NCBI RefSeq assembly: GCF_034480035.2
Contig: NZ_CP118753.2
Coordinates: 643,001-707,000 of the forward strand
Length of the DNA: 64,000 bases
Source of the DNA: Methanosphaera sp. ISO3-F5
GTDB taxonomy: Archaea; Methanobacteriota; Methanobacteria; Methanobacteriales; Methanobacteriaceae
Direction of reading: 5' to 3'
A model generated the notes under the pieces. The model was not told where the DNA came from. It was given only the letters and a program-made list of their open reading frames with translations, and ran no database searches. Positions 38,552-48,100 of the stretch are shown one piece after another. The first letter of the stretch is position 1, and each line of letters starts with the position of its first letter. A program made the translations under genes and the position numbers.

Positions 38552-38558
38552 TTTTTTT
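38552..38558 (+). terminator. Candidate oligo-T terminator behind rfbC
   Basis: A run of seven T about 40 bases behind the rfbC stop, before the promoter of the adhesin gene. Archaeal RNA polymerase stops at such tracts, but no other support is available. Confidence 0.35.
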
Positions 38559-38572
38559 GATAAAGTATTTTA

Positions 38573-38581
38573 TTTATAAAA
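38573..38581 (+). promoter_or_regulatory. Candidate TATA box for the adhesin gene
   Basis: TTTATAAAA about 46-54 bases before the adhesin ATG, in the gap behind rfbC. Spacing suits a transcript starting some 25 bases upstream of the gene. Confidence 0.4.
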
Positions 38582-38626
38582 ATTCATAAATATATTATTA
38601 ACATAATATATGGGGGTATGTATTTT

Positions 38627-41600
38627 ATGAAATATGATAAAATATTGCTGCTTCTTCTGGCAACATTTTTACTCTTAAACATTGTCTGTGCCGTAAATAG
38701 TACAGAAGATGATATTGAACAGGGTCATGTTATAAGTAAACAAGATGTAACCAGGAACAATGTAAAAGGAGTATCACAACATTATGATGTTGACAGTTAC
38801 GAATCGCTAAAAAAAGCATTAACCACGCGAGATTATGATACAGTAACAGTTAACATCAGAAAAAATATTAAATTAGAAGAAAACACGCTATTAAACAAGA
38901 AAATTACAAGTTTAAACATTAATGGTAACAACAATAGCATTGATGGAGATAACAAATATCAGCTCATCAGAATCTATGAGGATAGCAATGTCAACATTGA
39001 TGGACTTAAAATAGTTAACTGTAAGGATAATGCAATAGATAATAGGGGAACACTCACAATAACAGACACCACATTCACAAACAATAAAGCAAAACAGGAC
39101 GGAGGAGCAATAAAAAACTATCAGGGACGAATAACAATAGCATACACACAGTTTAATAAAAACACTGCAGGAAATAATGGTGGAGCATTATTAAACTATC
39201 AGGGAACAATGGAAATAAGTAACTCTACCTTCACAGGTAACACTGCAGTAAACAGTGGAGCAGTACATAACTCTGATGGAAAAATCACAATATCAAACAC
39301 AACATTCAAGGGTAACAGTGCAACAAAAGATGGGGGAAGCACATATAACTACCAGGGAACACTCCACATCAAAAATAGCGAATTCAAGGACAACAATGCA
39401 CATTACGCTGGTGCAATATATAATCACATGGGAGAACTAGGAGTAAACAGTACTCTGTTCACAAATAATACTTCTCAGAATGATACTGGGGCAATTGAAA
39501 ACTACCAGGCAACAACCATAATAACCGGTTCCACATTCACGGCTAATCGTGCAGGCAACTACGGGGGAGCATTATACAATTATGATGGAAACATGATAGT
39601 ATCACAGTCAAAATTCACGAGTAACCATGCAGATAATGATGCCGGTGCACTGGAAAACTATCAGGGTAAATTAACAGTTAAAAACTCTAAATTCACAAGT
39701 AACAAAGCATTACTAAATGGGGGAGTAATAAGAAACTATGATGGAACATTAACACTAACACAATCCACATTCAATAATAATAAAGCAGCTAATGGTGGAG
39801 CAATATATAATACGCTCGGTAAAATGACAATAAAAACATCAAACTTCACCAAAAACAATGCAGATAATACCGGGGCAATCTATTCATCATATAACACTCT
39901 AACAATCACAGGCTCCAATTTCAGTTCAAACACTGCAAAACAAACAGCAGGAATCCGAAATTATGATGGAACACTAAAAATCACAACCACAACATTCAAA
40001 GAAAACAAAGCACAAAATGATGGAGGCGCACTATACATTTATAATAGTCGCTCCGAAATAAAAAAGATAGTATTCGAAAAAAACAATGCAGATATTGTTG
40101 GAGCAAGTGCGACAAGCAATTCTCTTTCCCTTTTATAATCAGTATAATGCAATTATACGTTGTATTATTAGCCTAGTTATGTGGGCTATTCTCGCCCGAA
40201 ACTGCATCAACTGGCAACGGATGATGTGGGTTGCATGAGGGTAAACGCCTAATCACATTCCTAATATCCATGGATGTGTGGGCTAGAGAAAGACTAATAT
40301 TGGCTAATGATGAATGAACTCTTATAAGCGTCGTAACCAATGGCAATGGGGAAGGATATTACATTACCCATTGTTTTGCAAGCAGGCAATGCATACTTTG
40401 CTCATATGCATTTAGCATAACCCATAGGCTTGTCGGCGTAATGGGAGAGCCTAAGTTAGTCGTAACTGAAAGAAGAGAAACTTGGTAAGCCCTACTTTGA
40501 CCCACAATTAAACGTGTGGGGGGACTACGGTGTGAACCGGTGTTCCTAAACCTAGTAGGGTAAGGGATGCTAAGAAAGCTAATGACCACAATAGTCGTTA
40601 AGACAGTAGGAAATTAAAGGGATATAATAACTACGTGGTATATGCTGACTTTAGCAGGTGTATATAACACAGGTAACTATATCAATTATAACTATAGAGG
40701 TGTAAAACTTTATGTCGAAGGATGTTTATGCAGATTTGAGCCAAAATTCTATTTTGGAGGATGCTAAACAGAATGAGTCCGATTATACTAGCGAATGGAA
40801 TTCTATTCCATGGCAGAAGATTGAACGGAGCATTTATAAGTTACAATGTGATATAGCTTGTGCCGAAATCAGAAAAGAATATAGTAAAGCCAAGCAATTA
40901 CAAAGATTACTGTTAAATAAGGATTCCACAATTCTGTATGGTATTCGAAGGGCTACCATTTTAAATAGTGGTCGTAGAACACCTGGAATTGATGGGATGG
41001 TGCTTAGGTCTCATCCCGAGAGAATGGCTTTATACTATAAGCTTAAATCTATGAAATTAAAGGAATATGAACCTTTACCAGTGCGTAGGGTTTATATTCG
41101 TAAATCAAATGGTAAAATGCGACCGTTGGGTATACCGACCATTATTGATCGTGTGTATCAGACTGTCGTTAATCTTGCCCTTGAACCACGTGTAGAGGTG
41201 GGTTTTGAACCAACAAGTTATGGTTTTAGACCAATGCGCAATGCAGGAAATGCAATCGCACGCATACACCACTTCACAAAAAGAGGTAATCGGTCTTGGG
41301 TATTTGAAGGTGATTTCAAGTCATGTTTTGATACTCTTGACCATGACTGGATATTAAAGCAGTTGGGTAATTTCCCTGCTAAGAATATCATTAATAAATG
41401 GCTTAAAGCAGGTTATGTACATAATGACATGTTTGATTTAACCGATATGGGTACGCCACAAGGTGGAATAATCTCGCCAACATTGGCAAATATAGCCCTA
41501 ACAGGACTAGATGAAGCATTAGGAGTAACCTACAAGAAAGAAAAAGCTAGAAACACATTCACTTATCGTAATCAGTCAAGATATGCTATGATACGCTATG

Positions 41601-43245
41601 CAGACGATTTTGTAGTACTATGTAGAACAAAAGAAGATGCAGAAGAAGTATACTCTTTGATTGAACCATACCTCAAAGAACGTGGCCTTAAATTAGCAGA
41701 GGACAAAACACATATAACACCATTAAATAAGGGTTTTGATTTTCTCGGATTTAACATCAGAGAATACCCAACACAAAATGGTATTAAAGTGCTTAGTAAA
41801 CCTGCTAAGGACAGGATTGAAAGACTCAAAAGTAAGATACGAGAATTGTTTCTAAAATATCGTAGTAGTGGAAAAATTGACGAGCTAATTGGAAAACTGA
41901 ACAGTCTAATAATCGGCACTGCCAATTACTGGAAACAAACAGTAGCCCACAAAGCGTTCAATGAAATTGATGACTACGTTTGGAAATTAACGTATCGATA
42001 TCTTCGTAGACAACATCCTAACAAGTCATGGGATTGGATTAAAGATAGGTACTTCAAAGAAGATTATTATCATAAACATGATGATAATTATATACTTACT
42101 AGTCCAGAAAATCCTAACATACAACTTGTTAAGATGAAATGGGTGCATATACACTATGCACACATAATTAAATACAATTGCAATCCTTATGACCCTGAAT
42201 ATAATGATTACATAAGGAAAGCTTTTAAGAAAACACCGTTTGAATGTCTTTACAACAAAGGCAATTAAATAAAATAACATGGATTTATAATTGATTTCGA
42301 GATAAAGAATATGCTTGAGCCGTATGTCTTGAAAGGGACACGTACGGTTCTTAGGAGAGAAGGGAAGAGTAATCCTCCCGACTTATCCGACTACATAATT
42401 CACAAAGCAAACTAGAAATTACAAATTCCACATTCAAAGAGAATAAGGGAGAATATACTGGAGCCGTATATAATAATAAGGGAACCCTAAAGGTAACAAC
42501 TTCACATTTTGAAAACAACAAAGCAACCCGTGCTGCTGCAATATACAGTACAGGTGACAATAACATCATACAAAAGAACACCTTCACTAACAATACTTCA
42601 GAGAAGTATGCTGAGATTTTCACAGCCAAAGACTCAAAAAATAATAAAATAAGCGACAACATATATTCCAAAAACATAAAGTCAGCAATAAAGATAACAC
42701 TCTACAAGTTATCACAAAAAACCTATAACGATCAAGTAACAATCACGGGAAAACTAACAGATAAACGAGGAGAAATACTAGAAAATGCAATGATAAAAAT
42801 AAAAATCAATACCAAAACAGTAACCGTAAAAACAAACAAACAAGGAACATACACATACAAAACAAAAGCAAACAAAATAGGAACAAACAACATAACAATC
42901 ACCTACCCAGGAAACCAAAGCTACAAAAAAAGCACCATCAAACAAACATACAAAACAATCCCAAGACCAACAAAGCTAACAATAAACAAAATAAACACCA
43001 CTAAAAAAGGAAAACAAGTCACAATCACAGGAAAACTAACAGACAACAAAAACAAAATAATAAAAAACGCAAATCTAAAAATAAAAATTAACACAAAAAC
43101 AGTAACAGTGAAAACAAACAAACAAGGAATATACAAATACACATTCAAAACAACAAAAAAAGGAAAAAATCCAATCACAGTAACATATAACTCAAACAAA
43201 AACTACAAAACAAGTACGATTAAAAGAACAATCATCGTAAACTAA
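38627..43245 (+). CDS. Adhesin-like surface protein interrupted by group II intron 2 (exons 38627-40106 and 42392-43245)
   Basis: A secreted surface protein split by an intron. Read straight through, the frame runs into intron sequence and stops at 40138. Joining base 40106 to 42392 gives one open frame of 777 residues. The N terminus (ILLLLLATFLLLNIVCAVNS) is a signal peptide. Residues about 60-560 are repeats of roughly 22 residues (TFTNN-A-GGAIYN), the beta-helix pattern of Pmp-like adhesins. The C terminus has two Ig-like modules (TKLTINKI...VTITGKLTD...TVTYNSN), near-copies of those in the adhesins at 57-61.5 kb. The join falls within GGA-GCA-ATA, the Gly-Ala-Ile of a repeat. The ATG at 38627 has GGGGGT 9 bases upstream. 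Expression needs the intron to splice. Confidence 0.93.
40712..42268 (+). CDS. ltrA: Group II intron reverse transcriptase/maturase
   Basis: 518-residue RT-maturase, intact. NSGRRTPGIDGMVL, YIRKSNGKMRPLGIPTIIDR, FEGDFKSCFDTLDHDWIL, GTPQGGIISPTLANIAL and the catalytic MIRYADDFVVLC mark RT0-RT5. The X domain and a C-terminal KYNCNPYDPEYNDYI segment follow. It is related to the RT of intron 1 but clearly diverged. It begins behind AGAGGTGT with about 10 bases of spacing. It probably promotes splicing of its own intron and so controls the adhesin gene. Confidence 0.95.
   Translation: MSKDVYADLSQNSILEDAKQNESDYTSEWNSIPWQKIERSIYKLQCDIACAEIRKEYSKAKQLQRLLLNKDSTILYGIRRATILNSGRRTPGIDGMVLRSHPERMALYYKLKSMKLKEYEPLPVRRVYIRKSNGKMRPLGIPTIIDRVYQTVVNLALEPRVEVGFEPTSYGFRPMRNAGNAIARIHHFTKRGNRSWVFEGDFKSCFDTLDHDWILKQLGNFPAKNIINKWLKAGYVHNDMFDLTDMGTPQGGIISPTLANIALTGLDEALGVTYKKEKARNTFTYRNQSRYAMIRYADDFVVLCRTKEDAEEVYSLIEPYLKERGLKLAEDKTHITPLNKGFDFLGFNIREYPTQNGIKVLSKPAKDRIERLKSKIRELFLKYRSSGKIDELIGKLNSLIIGTANYWKQTVAHKAFNEIDDYVWKLTYRYLRRQHPNKSWDWIKDRYFKEDYYHKHDDNYILTSPENPNIQLVKMKWVHIHYAHIIKYNCNPYDPEYNDYIRKAFKKTPFECLYNKGN
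42317..42350 (+). ncRNA. Group II intron domain V
   Basis: 34-base catalytic hairpin, GAGCCGTATG...CGTACGGTTC, identical in every base to domain V of intron 1. Confidence 0.93.
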
Positions 43246-43439
43246 ACACTCACCACCCTCTAACTCTTCACCTTTCAAAAAGCATTACTCATTATAATTT
43301 AAAAAAATAATTAGGTTACCACGTATCATCCAAAACCAATAAAAAAAAACTAACAAAAGAAGAAAAAAATGAACAATTATTAATCCAAAAAAAATGTGTG
43401 TTCAAAGTTCACCATAATCAAAAACACGTAAATAAAAAT

Positions 43440-44855
43440 TCAATCCTTCCGATTAGGTAAACTTTTAGAATAAACCTCCTCAAGTTCCACATTATTATAT
43501 ATAGTTTCAAGATCAATCAATTCAATACTCGTATCCTTATTATGCACAGCTATAGACAATTGACTAGGTATAAAACCCCTGTTTTCAACAATTTGCTCCA
43601 ACTGTTTTGCATAAGTTTTACCCTCATCTTCCACTCTATCCCTAATAACACGTATTAACTCATCTTTTCCCAGGTCCAGTAACGTGTTCATCTCATCCAT
43701 ACCAGCTAAAATCTCATCAGCCCAATCATGTAATCTAATCTTTTCCCCATTACGCAAAAGTCTAATGCTATTATCAAATCCTTTCTCAGCAACAATCTCC
43801 TCATTATACAATGCTTCCTCCTGCCACTTAACATCACTTTCATCCTCTTCAAGCAATAAAAGATAAACCAGGAACAAATGTACAAATTCAGCATCCTGCC
43901 TGCTTATACCACTTTTTTCGAACGGATTAATATCTATACTCCTTACTTCCACATACTCAATACCATCAGAATACAATGATTCAAGATAATTATCACGATC
44001 CACAGGTTTTAATCGAATCTGAGTATAAAGTTCCTTGGCCTCAGATAATTTTCCATCATTTATGTATCCTTTCACATCTTCAAGGAAATGTTCTAACCTG
44101 TCATATCGGGGATATAATTTTTCCAAGTTCTTATAACCAATATGCGAATTCCTATATGATGGACCATGCTCTGAGTAGTAACTTCCATACTCGTCCTCTT
44201 CAGGCATCAACCTCAAACATTCACTTGTGAATGTTTCATGAGCAGCTACAGAAGCACCAGTAACATATATTATAAACCATTTTAGCCGGAGATAATTTCG
44301 TGTAATCTTAAGATACAAAGCATTTCGGAATGCCTTATATGATAATTTCCCAGGATAATTATCATACAATTTCCGTATTGTCTCCCCACTAAGGGAGTAA
44401 TTATAATGAATTCCACTAATCATCTGCTTTTTAGTCCCATACTTCTCGGCCAATTTTTCCCTGTAAACCCGTGAAGCTTCCCCTTTCTTTCTGGGATATT
44501 CAGCAATTGGAATTTCATGATCATCAGGTAGTATACATGGCAGTGACTGATTCCAAATGAATTCATCATCAGCTATTGACGTGTTCACTATGTCTACAAG
44601 GAATGATAGGCACTGATATGCCTTCTGGATACTGTTGAATGTTGGTGTAACTATTTCCACTTGACTTTCCGAAAAGTCTGTTGTAATATAGGGGTTTGCC
44701 AGTTTATCTCCGAAAATTGTTGGGTGGGGTGTGAGTGCAAGTTTTCCTTCATTATTTACTCTTAAGCCCTCTTTTTCGAATCCAAAGTTACCAGACAGTA
44801 ATTCTCCTGGTGAGAGTATGCCTTTGATGTTTTTTATTGTAAGGTAGTTTTTCAT
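43440..44855 (-). CDS. gshA: Glutamate-cysteine ligase (gamma-glutamylcysteine synthetase)
   Basis: 471-residue ligase of the GshA type found in the N-terminal half of bifunctional GshF. GNFGFEKEGLRVNNEGKLAL is the ATP/Glu-site start, DFSESQVEIVTPT follows, and MISGIHYNYSLS and EYVEVRSIDINPF are catalytic-core motifs. There is no ATP-grasp half, so it should make gamma-glutamylcysteine and not glutathione by itself. Such genes are uncommon in methanogens, and gain from gut bacteria is plausible. It stands alone on the minus strand behind two glycosyltransferase genes. Confidence 0.9.
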   Translation of the reverse strand: MKNYLTIKNIKGILSPGELLSGNFGFEKEGLRVNNEGKLALTPHPTIFGDKLANPYITTDFSESQVEIVTPTFNSIQKAYQCLSFLVDIVNTSIADDEFIWNQSLPCILPDDHEIPIAEYPRKKGEASRVYREKLAEKYGTKKQMISGIHYNYSLSGETIRKLYDNYPGKLSYKAFRNALYLKITRNYLRLKWFIIYVTGASVAAHETFTSECLRLMPEEDEYGSYYSEHGPSYRNSHIGYKNLEKLYPRYDRLEHFLEDVKGYINDGKLSEAKELYTQIRLKPVDRDNYLESLYSDGIEYVEVRSIDINPFEKSGISRQDAEFVHLFLVYLLLLEEDESDVKWQEEALYNEEIVAEKGFDNSIRLLRNGEKIRLHDWADEILAGMDEMNTLLDLGKDELIRVIRDRVEDEGKTYAKQLEQIVENRGFIPSQLSIAVHNKDTSIELIDLETIYNNVELEEVYSKSLPNRKD

Positions 44856-44941
44856 ATATTATTATTTGTTTTTCAACACTAATAATATTTAACATTGTTA
44901 TAAAATACTTTATAAAAAAAACACAACCAAAAATAAAAAAA

Positions 44942-46529
44942 TTAACAAAAACCAACAGCATCATCATATCTATCATTAACAATCAAAGAATACAATTCTC
45001 TCAAATTATCAGCTAACACCACATCATCACGAAGCAACAAAGCACACAAAAATTTACACCTATCAAATATCTCTATTAAGATGTCACAAGACAAATCCTT
45101 ATTCAAGACAAAAGTATTAAAAAAGTAAGCCATTTTTCCATTAATCAAATACTTAACAGTAATATCCTCCAAACCATTTTCAAGACCAAAATCAATAATC
45201 ATACCATATGCATCCAATCGACTAATCTGCAAATCCATATCATCACTAAACGTAACAGACTTATCATTCTCTTCATTCCGAGTGTTATTATACTTGTAAA
45301 TAGCTTTTTTATTAAAAATTAACTTTTCAGCAGATACTAAAGATTTATATAAGAAAACAGAATCCTCTGCAATAATAAACTCTGGAAATATAATTTTATT
45401 ATCTCTTAAAAACTTTAAATTAAAAATTTTACTAGCTAATTTATAGTTATTAATAATAAATGGTAATTCCTGAATATCTGTTATCATTATTTCCTCAGGA
45501 AATTCCAGATTGAACTGTTCCAAATTGTTTATACGTTCATTCCATTCAAGATTATTATCTGTAAATGTATTTAAAAGTAAGGAAAATGGTATTTCTTCTT
45601 TATTATTATCAGTATTCAATTGAGTATGTGTACCTGAAACTATGCTGGAACCACTTTCAACAATTTTATCATATAAAAATTCACAAGCATCCTCATAATA
45701 CTCATCATCTCCATCCAGAAACATTATATAATCACTTGTAGCATATTTCATGCCTATATTTCGTGGTTTACCAGCAACTCCGCTATTTTCATCAGTTTGG
45801 AATAGTTTTACATTACTATAGTTTGTGGTATATTCTTTTAAGATGTTATAAGTGTTGTCTGTTGAACAATCATCAACAAAAATTATTTCTAAGTTATGGA
45901 AACCAATTGATTGATTTAAGATGGATAAGAAACATTTTTCAACATATTTTTCAAGATTATAAACTGGAATAATTATTGAAATAAGGTATGATTTACATTT
46001 TTTATTCAAATTATTTAATTCAGAAATTAGTTTTCGTTCGTTCTCATTGTATTTGCTGTCTAGTTTTATTGTTAGATAATTTAAATTTTTTTCTATAAAA
46101 TGTAACTTGTTGTTCTTGTCATTTTCTATATTGGTTAGTGTTTGTTCATATTTTTCTAATGTGTTTTTGATAAGAGATATTTCTTCAATTAATGTACTAT
46201 TTTCTTTTTGTATTTTTTTTATTTGGTTATTTTTTTGTGTTATTTCTTGTTCGTGTTTTGCTTTTATTTGTGTTATTTTGTTGTTGTGGGTTTGGTTGTT
46301 TTTTGTGATTTTTTGTTTTATTTCATTGTTTTCTTTTTGTATTTTTTTTATTTGGTTGTTTTTTTTTCTTTAAATTTTTTTGGTATTGTTGATTCTCTTT
46401 TTTTAGATTATTTATTGTTTGTTGTTGTTTTTTTATTTCTTGGATTTGTTTTTGGTATTGTTGTATGTAATGTTGGTAACTGTTGCTGTTTAATAATATC
46501 TTTTTCCCTATTTTTGATTTGATTTCCAT
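44942..46529 (-). pseudogene. Coiled-coil family 2 glycosyltransferase, frameshifted at a 9-base homopolymer
   Basis: One gene in two frames. From the ATG at 46529 the first frame encodes a Gln/Lys/Asn-rich coiled coil; it closes soon after a run of nine T on the plus strand (46359-46367). The second frame is open from that run onward: more coiled coil with a repeated NNQIKKIQKEN unit, then LTIKLDSKYNENERKLISEL. A GT2 domain follows (LISIIIPVYNLEKYV, IFVDDCSTDNTYNIL, FLDGDDEYYED). Eight bases instead of nine would join them into about 528 residues. A length change in this tract would switch the product between full length and a short coil. AAGGTG precedes the ATG by 8 bases. It follows the next glycosyltransferase gene by 12 bases. 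Confidence 0.85.
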
Positions 46530-46827
46530 TTTGTTGCACCTTTAATTAATTTCTTTGTATTTTAAGTCAAATTCTCTGTAATTTTCGCATGTCATAAAAT
46601 TTTCGTATAATTTCTTATTCCCTGGGTATAAATATGTGTTTAAATCATTTTTTAAATTGTATTCGTTTGTGAATTTTTCTAGTTTAATCTTGGATTTCTC
46701 ATAAAATTCTTTGCGATACTCTTTGTTAATAATATAGTAACGATAATTGAATTTTGCTAGTAATCTGTTTAATAATGGTCTTTTGTATTCTTCGTATAAT
46801 CCATACTTAAAGAATACTTTTAATATT

Positions 46828-46836
46828 AATTCTATT
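46828..46836 (+). repeat. Target-site duplication, left copy (IS4-like element)
   Basis: AATTCTATT, repeated in direct orientation at 48092-48100 on the other side of the element. Collapsing the two copies restores the glycosyltransferase frame. Confidence 0.9.
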
Positions 46837-48091
46837 TAGGGGTCTAGATTATTCGTCCTTCAGAAAGCATTTGTAAGTCTGTTTTTGTTGTGTATCCTTG
46901 ATTAATTATTAAGGATGCTAATAATACAGTTAGTAATGTTGTTTTTTTAACAGATTCTGTTGTATATTTGTGGAAATGTTTTAAATTTAGTCCTTCTTTA
47001 AGGAATTTAAAAAAGTCTTCGATATGGCTTCTTACATATTTAATTCTTTTTCTTTTGATTATGTTTTTACAAAATGAGTTTGCTAATTTTATGAATTTAC
47101 TTTTATTTTCTTTATCTTTTTTGTTTTGTCTGAAATATTCTAATGGACAGGTTAATGCGTTGTTTAGTTTTTCTATGTTGAAATTGGATTTAGTGAGGAT
47201 TAATGGTTGTATGTGGTATTTTTTTAAGCCTATTTCATAGTTTTCATAACTATAATATCCTCTATCAGCTAGTATTTTATCATTGTGGTGTAATAGGTGG
47301 TGTTTTTTCATTTGTTCTAGTATTTCGGGGAATATTTGACTGTCGTGGGGTGAACCTGGGTGTATTATGAATAAAACAGGCATCATGGTATTGTAATCTA
47401 GTACAAAAGTTCCTTTAAAGCCTATATAGAAGCCAATACTTGTTCCATGACCCCATTTTGGATCTTTATTTTCAAGATTTTTCTTGGAAATCTTCTTACT
47501 ATCAAAATTATAATCAACATCCAATGGAGTTGCATCAAGTAAATAAGTATGTGATTGAACTCTATTATTTCTATTAAGATATCTGAGTATTGTATTGATA
47601 GTTTTTTCTATTGTTTGGGTAGAAAAACGTCCAAGAAGCTCGGTAACTTGAGATGCTGTTAAAACACATTTAACATTAAAAAAAGATTTAACTTCTGGTT
47701 TCCTATTTATCTCATCAATGACATATGAAATATTTAAATTAAAAAACTGACTAATAAAAAATACTTTTAATGAAAAATTAAACTTATCTAATGGTTTTAT
47801 ACCATTTGAAGCAATTATCTGTTGAATTCTTCTAGAATCAATAATATTAAATATTTCTTCTAACAAACTACTATATGGGTTGGAATTATCGAAATTTAAA
47901 CCTAATAACATTCTTATCACAATTATATGTTTATAAAAGGTTATATTTAAATATTTCGATAATATAACCCTTTAAATTCAAATCCAATCATAAAACAAAT
48001 GTATTATTTTTAACAGGACTTAATGACCTAAATTATATTAAAAAATAAGCTTTTATAAGTGGTTAAAAAGATCTAAATATCTAGACCCCTA
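46837..48091 (-). mobile_element. IS4-like insertion sequence (intact)
   Basis: 1255-base element with terminal inverted repeats starting TAGGGGTCTAGAT and ending ATCTAGACCCCTA. It is flanked by the 9-bp duplication AATTCTATT. It carries one intact transposase gene and has a sharp, undecayed border on each side, so the insertion is recent compared with the other IS elements here. It disrupts a glycosyltransferase gene in the same direction. Confidence 0.93.
46844..47920 (-). CDS. DDE transposase, IS4-like
   Basis: 358-residue transposase, uninterrupted. HTYLLDATPLDVDYNFDSKK holds the first Asp, KILADRGYYSYENYEIG the second, and YVRSHIEDFFKFLKEGLNL the catalytic Glu. The 9-bp target duplication fits the IS4 superfamily. 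The gene fills the element except for about 170 bases at the promoter side. A decayed relative is seen near 62.1 kb. Confidence 0.9.
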   Translation of the reverse strand: MIRMLLGLNFDNSNPYSSLLEEIFNIIDSRRIQQIIASNGIKPLDKFNFSLKVFFISQFFNLNISYVIDEINRKPEVKSFFNVKCVLTASQVTELLGRFSTQTIEKTINTILRYLNRNNRVQSHTYLLDATPLDVDYNFDSKKISKKNLENKDPKWGHGTSIGFYIGFKGTFVLDYNTMMPVLFIIHPGSPHDSQIFPEILEQMKKHHLLHHNDKILADRGYYSYENYEIGLKKYHIQPLILTKSNFNIEKLNNALTCPLEYFRQNKKDKENKSKFIKLANSFCKNIIKRKRIKYVRSHIEDFFKFLKEGLNLKHFHKYTTESVKKTTLLTVLLASLIINQGYTTKTDLQMLSEGRII

Positions 48092-48100
48092 AATTCTATT
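48092..48100 (+). repeat. Target-site duplication, right copy (IS4-like element)
   Basis: AATTCTATT, the partner of 46828-46836. Confidence 0.9.

Larger units (their letters stand above)
40107..42391 (+). mobile_element. Group II intron 2 (complete, inside the adhesin gene)
   Basis: 2285 bases from GTGCGACAAGCAATT to CTTATCCGAC, in sense orientation to its host gene. It shares its 5' end, domain V and overall plan with intron 1 but differs in many bases, so it is not a recent duplicate. Removal restores the host frame exactly, which fixes both boundaries. About 600 bases of structured RNA precede the RT gene. Confidence 0.95.

Noticed and set aside
40107-40138. Reading the adhesin as ending at 40138.
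   Set aside because: The last 10 codons are intron sequence; the 5' consensus GTGCGAC starts at 40107 and splicing restores a longer, family-like frame.
42790-43245. A separate 151-residue Ig-module gene.
   Set aside because: It is the in-frame C terminus of the intron-split adhesin; the frame is open upstream to the intron border and has no ribosome binding site at 42790.
46107-46522. Plus-strand frames encoding very hydrophobic Phe/Leu/Ile-rich peptides.
   Set aside because: They are the antisense of the Lys/Gln/Asn-rich coiled coil of a glycosyltransferase gene; lysine-rich coding DNA always reads as Phe/Leu-rich on the other strand.
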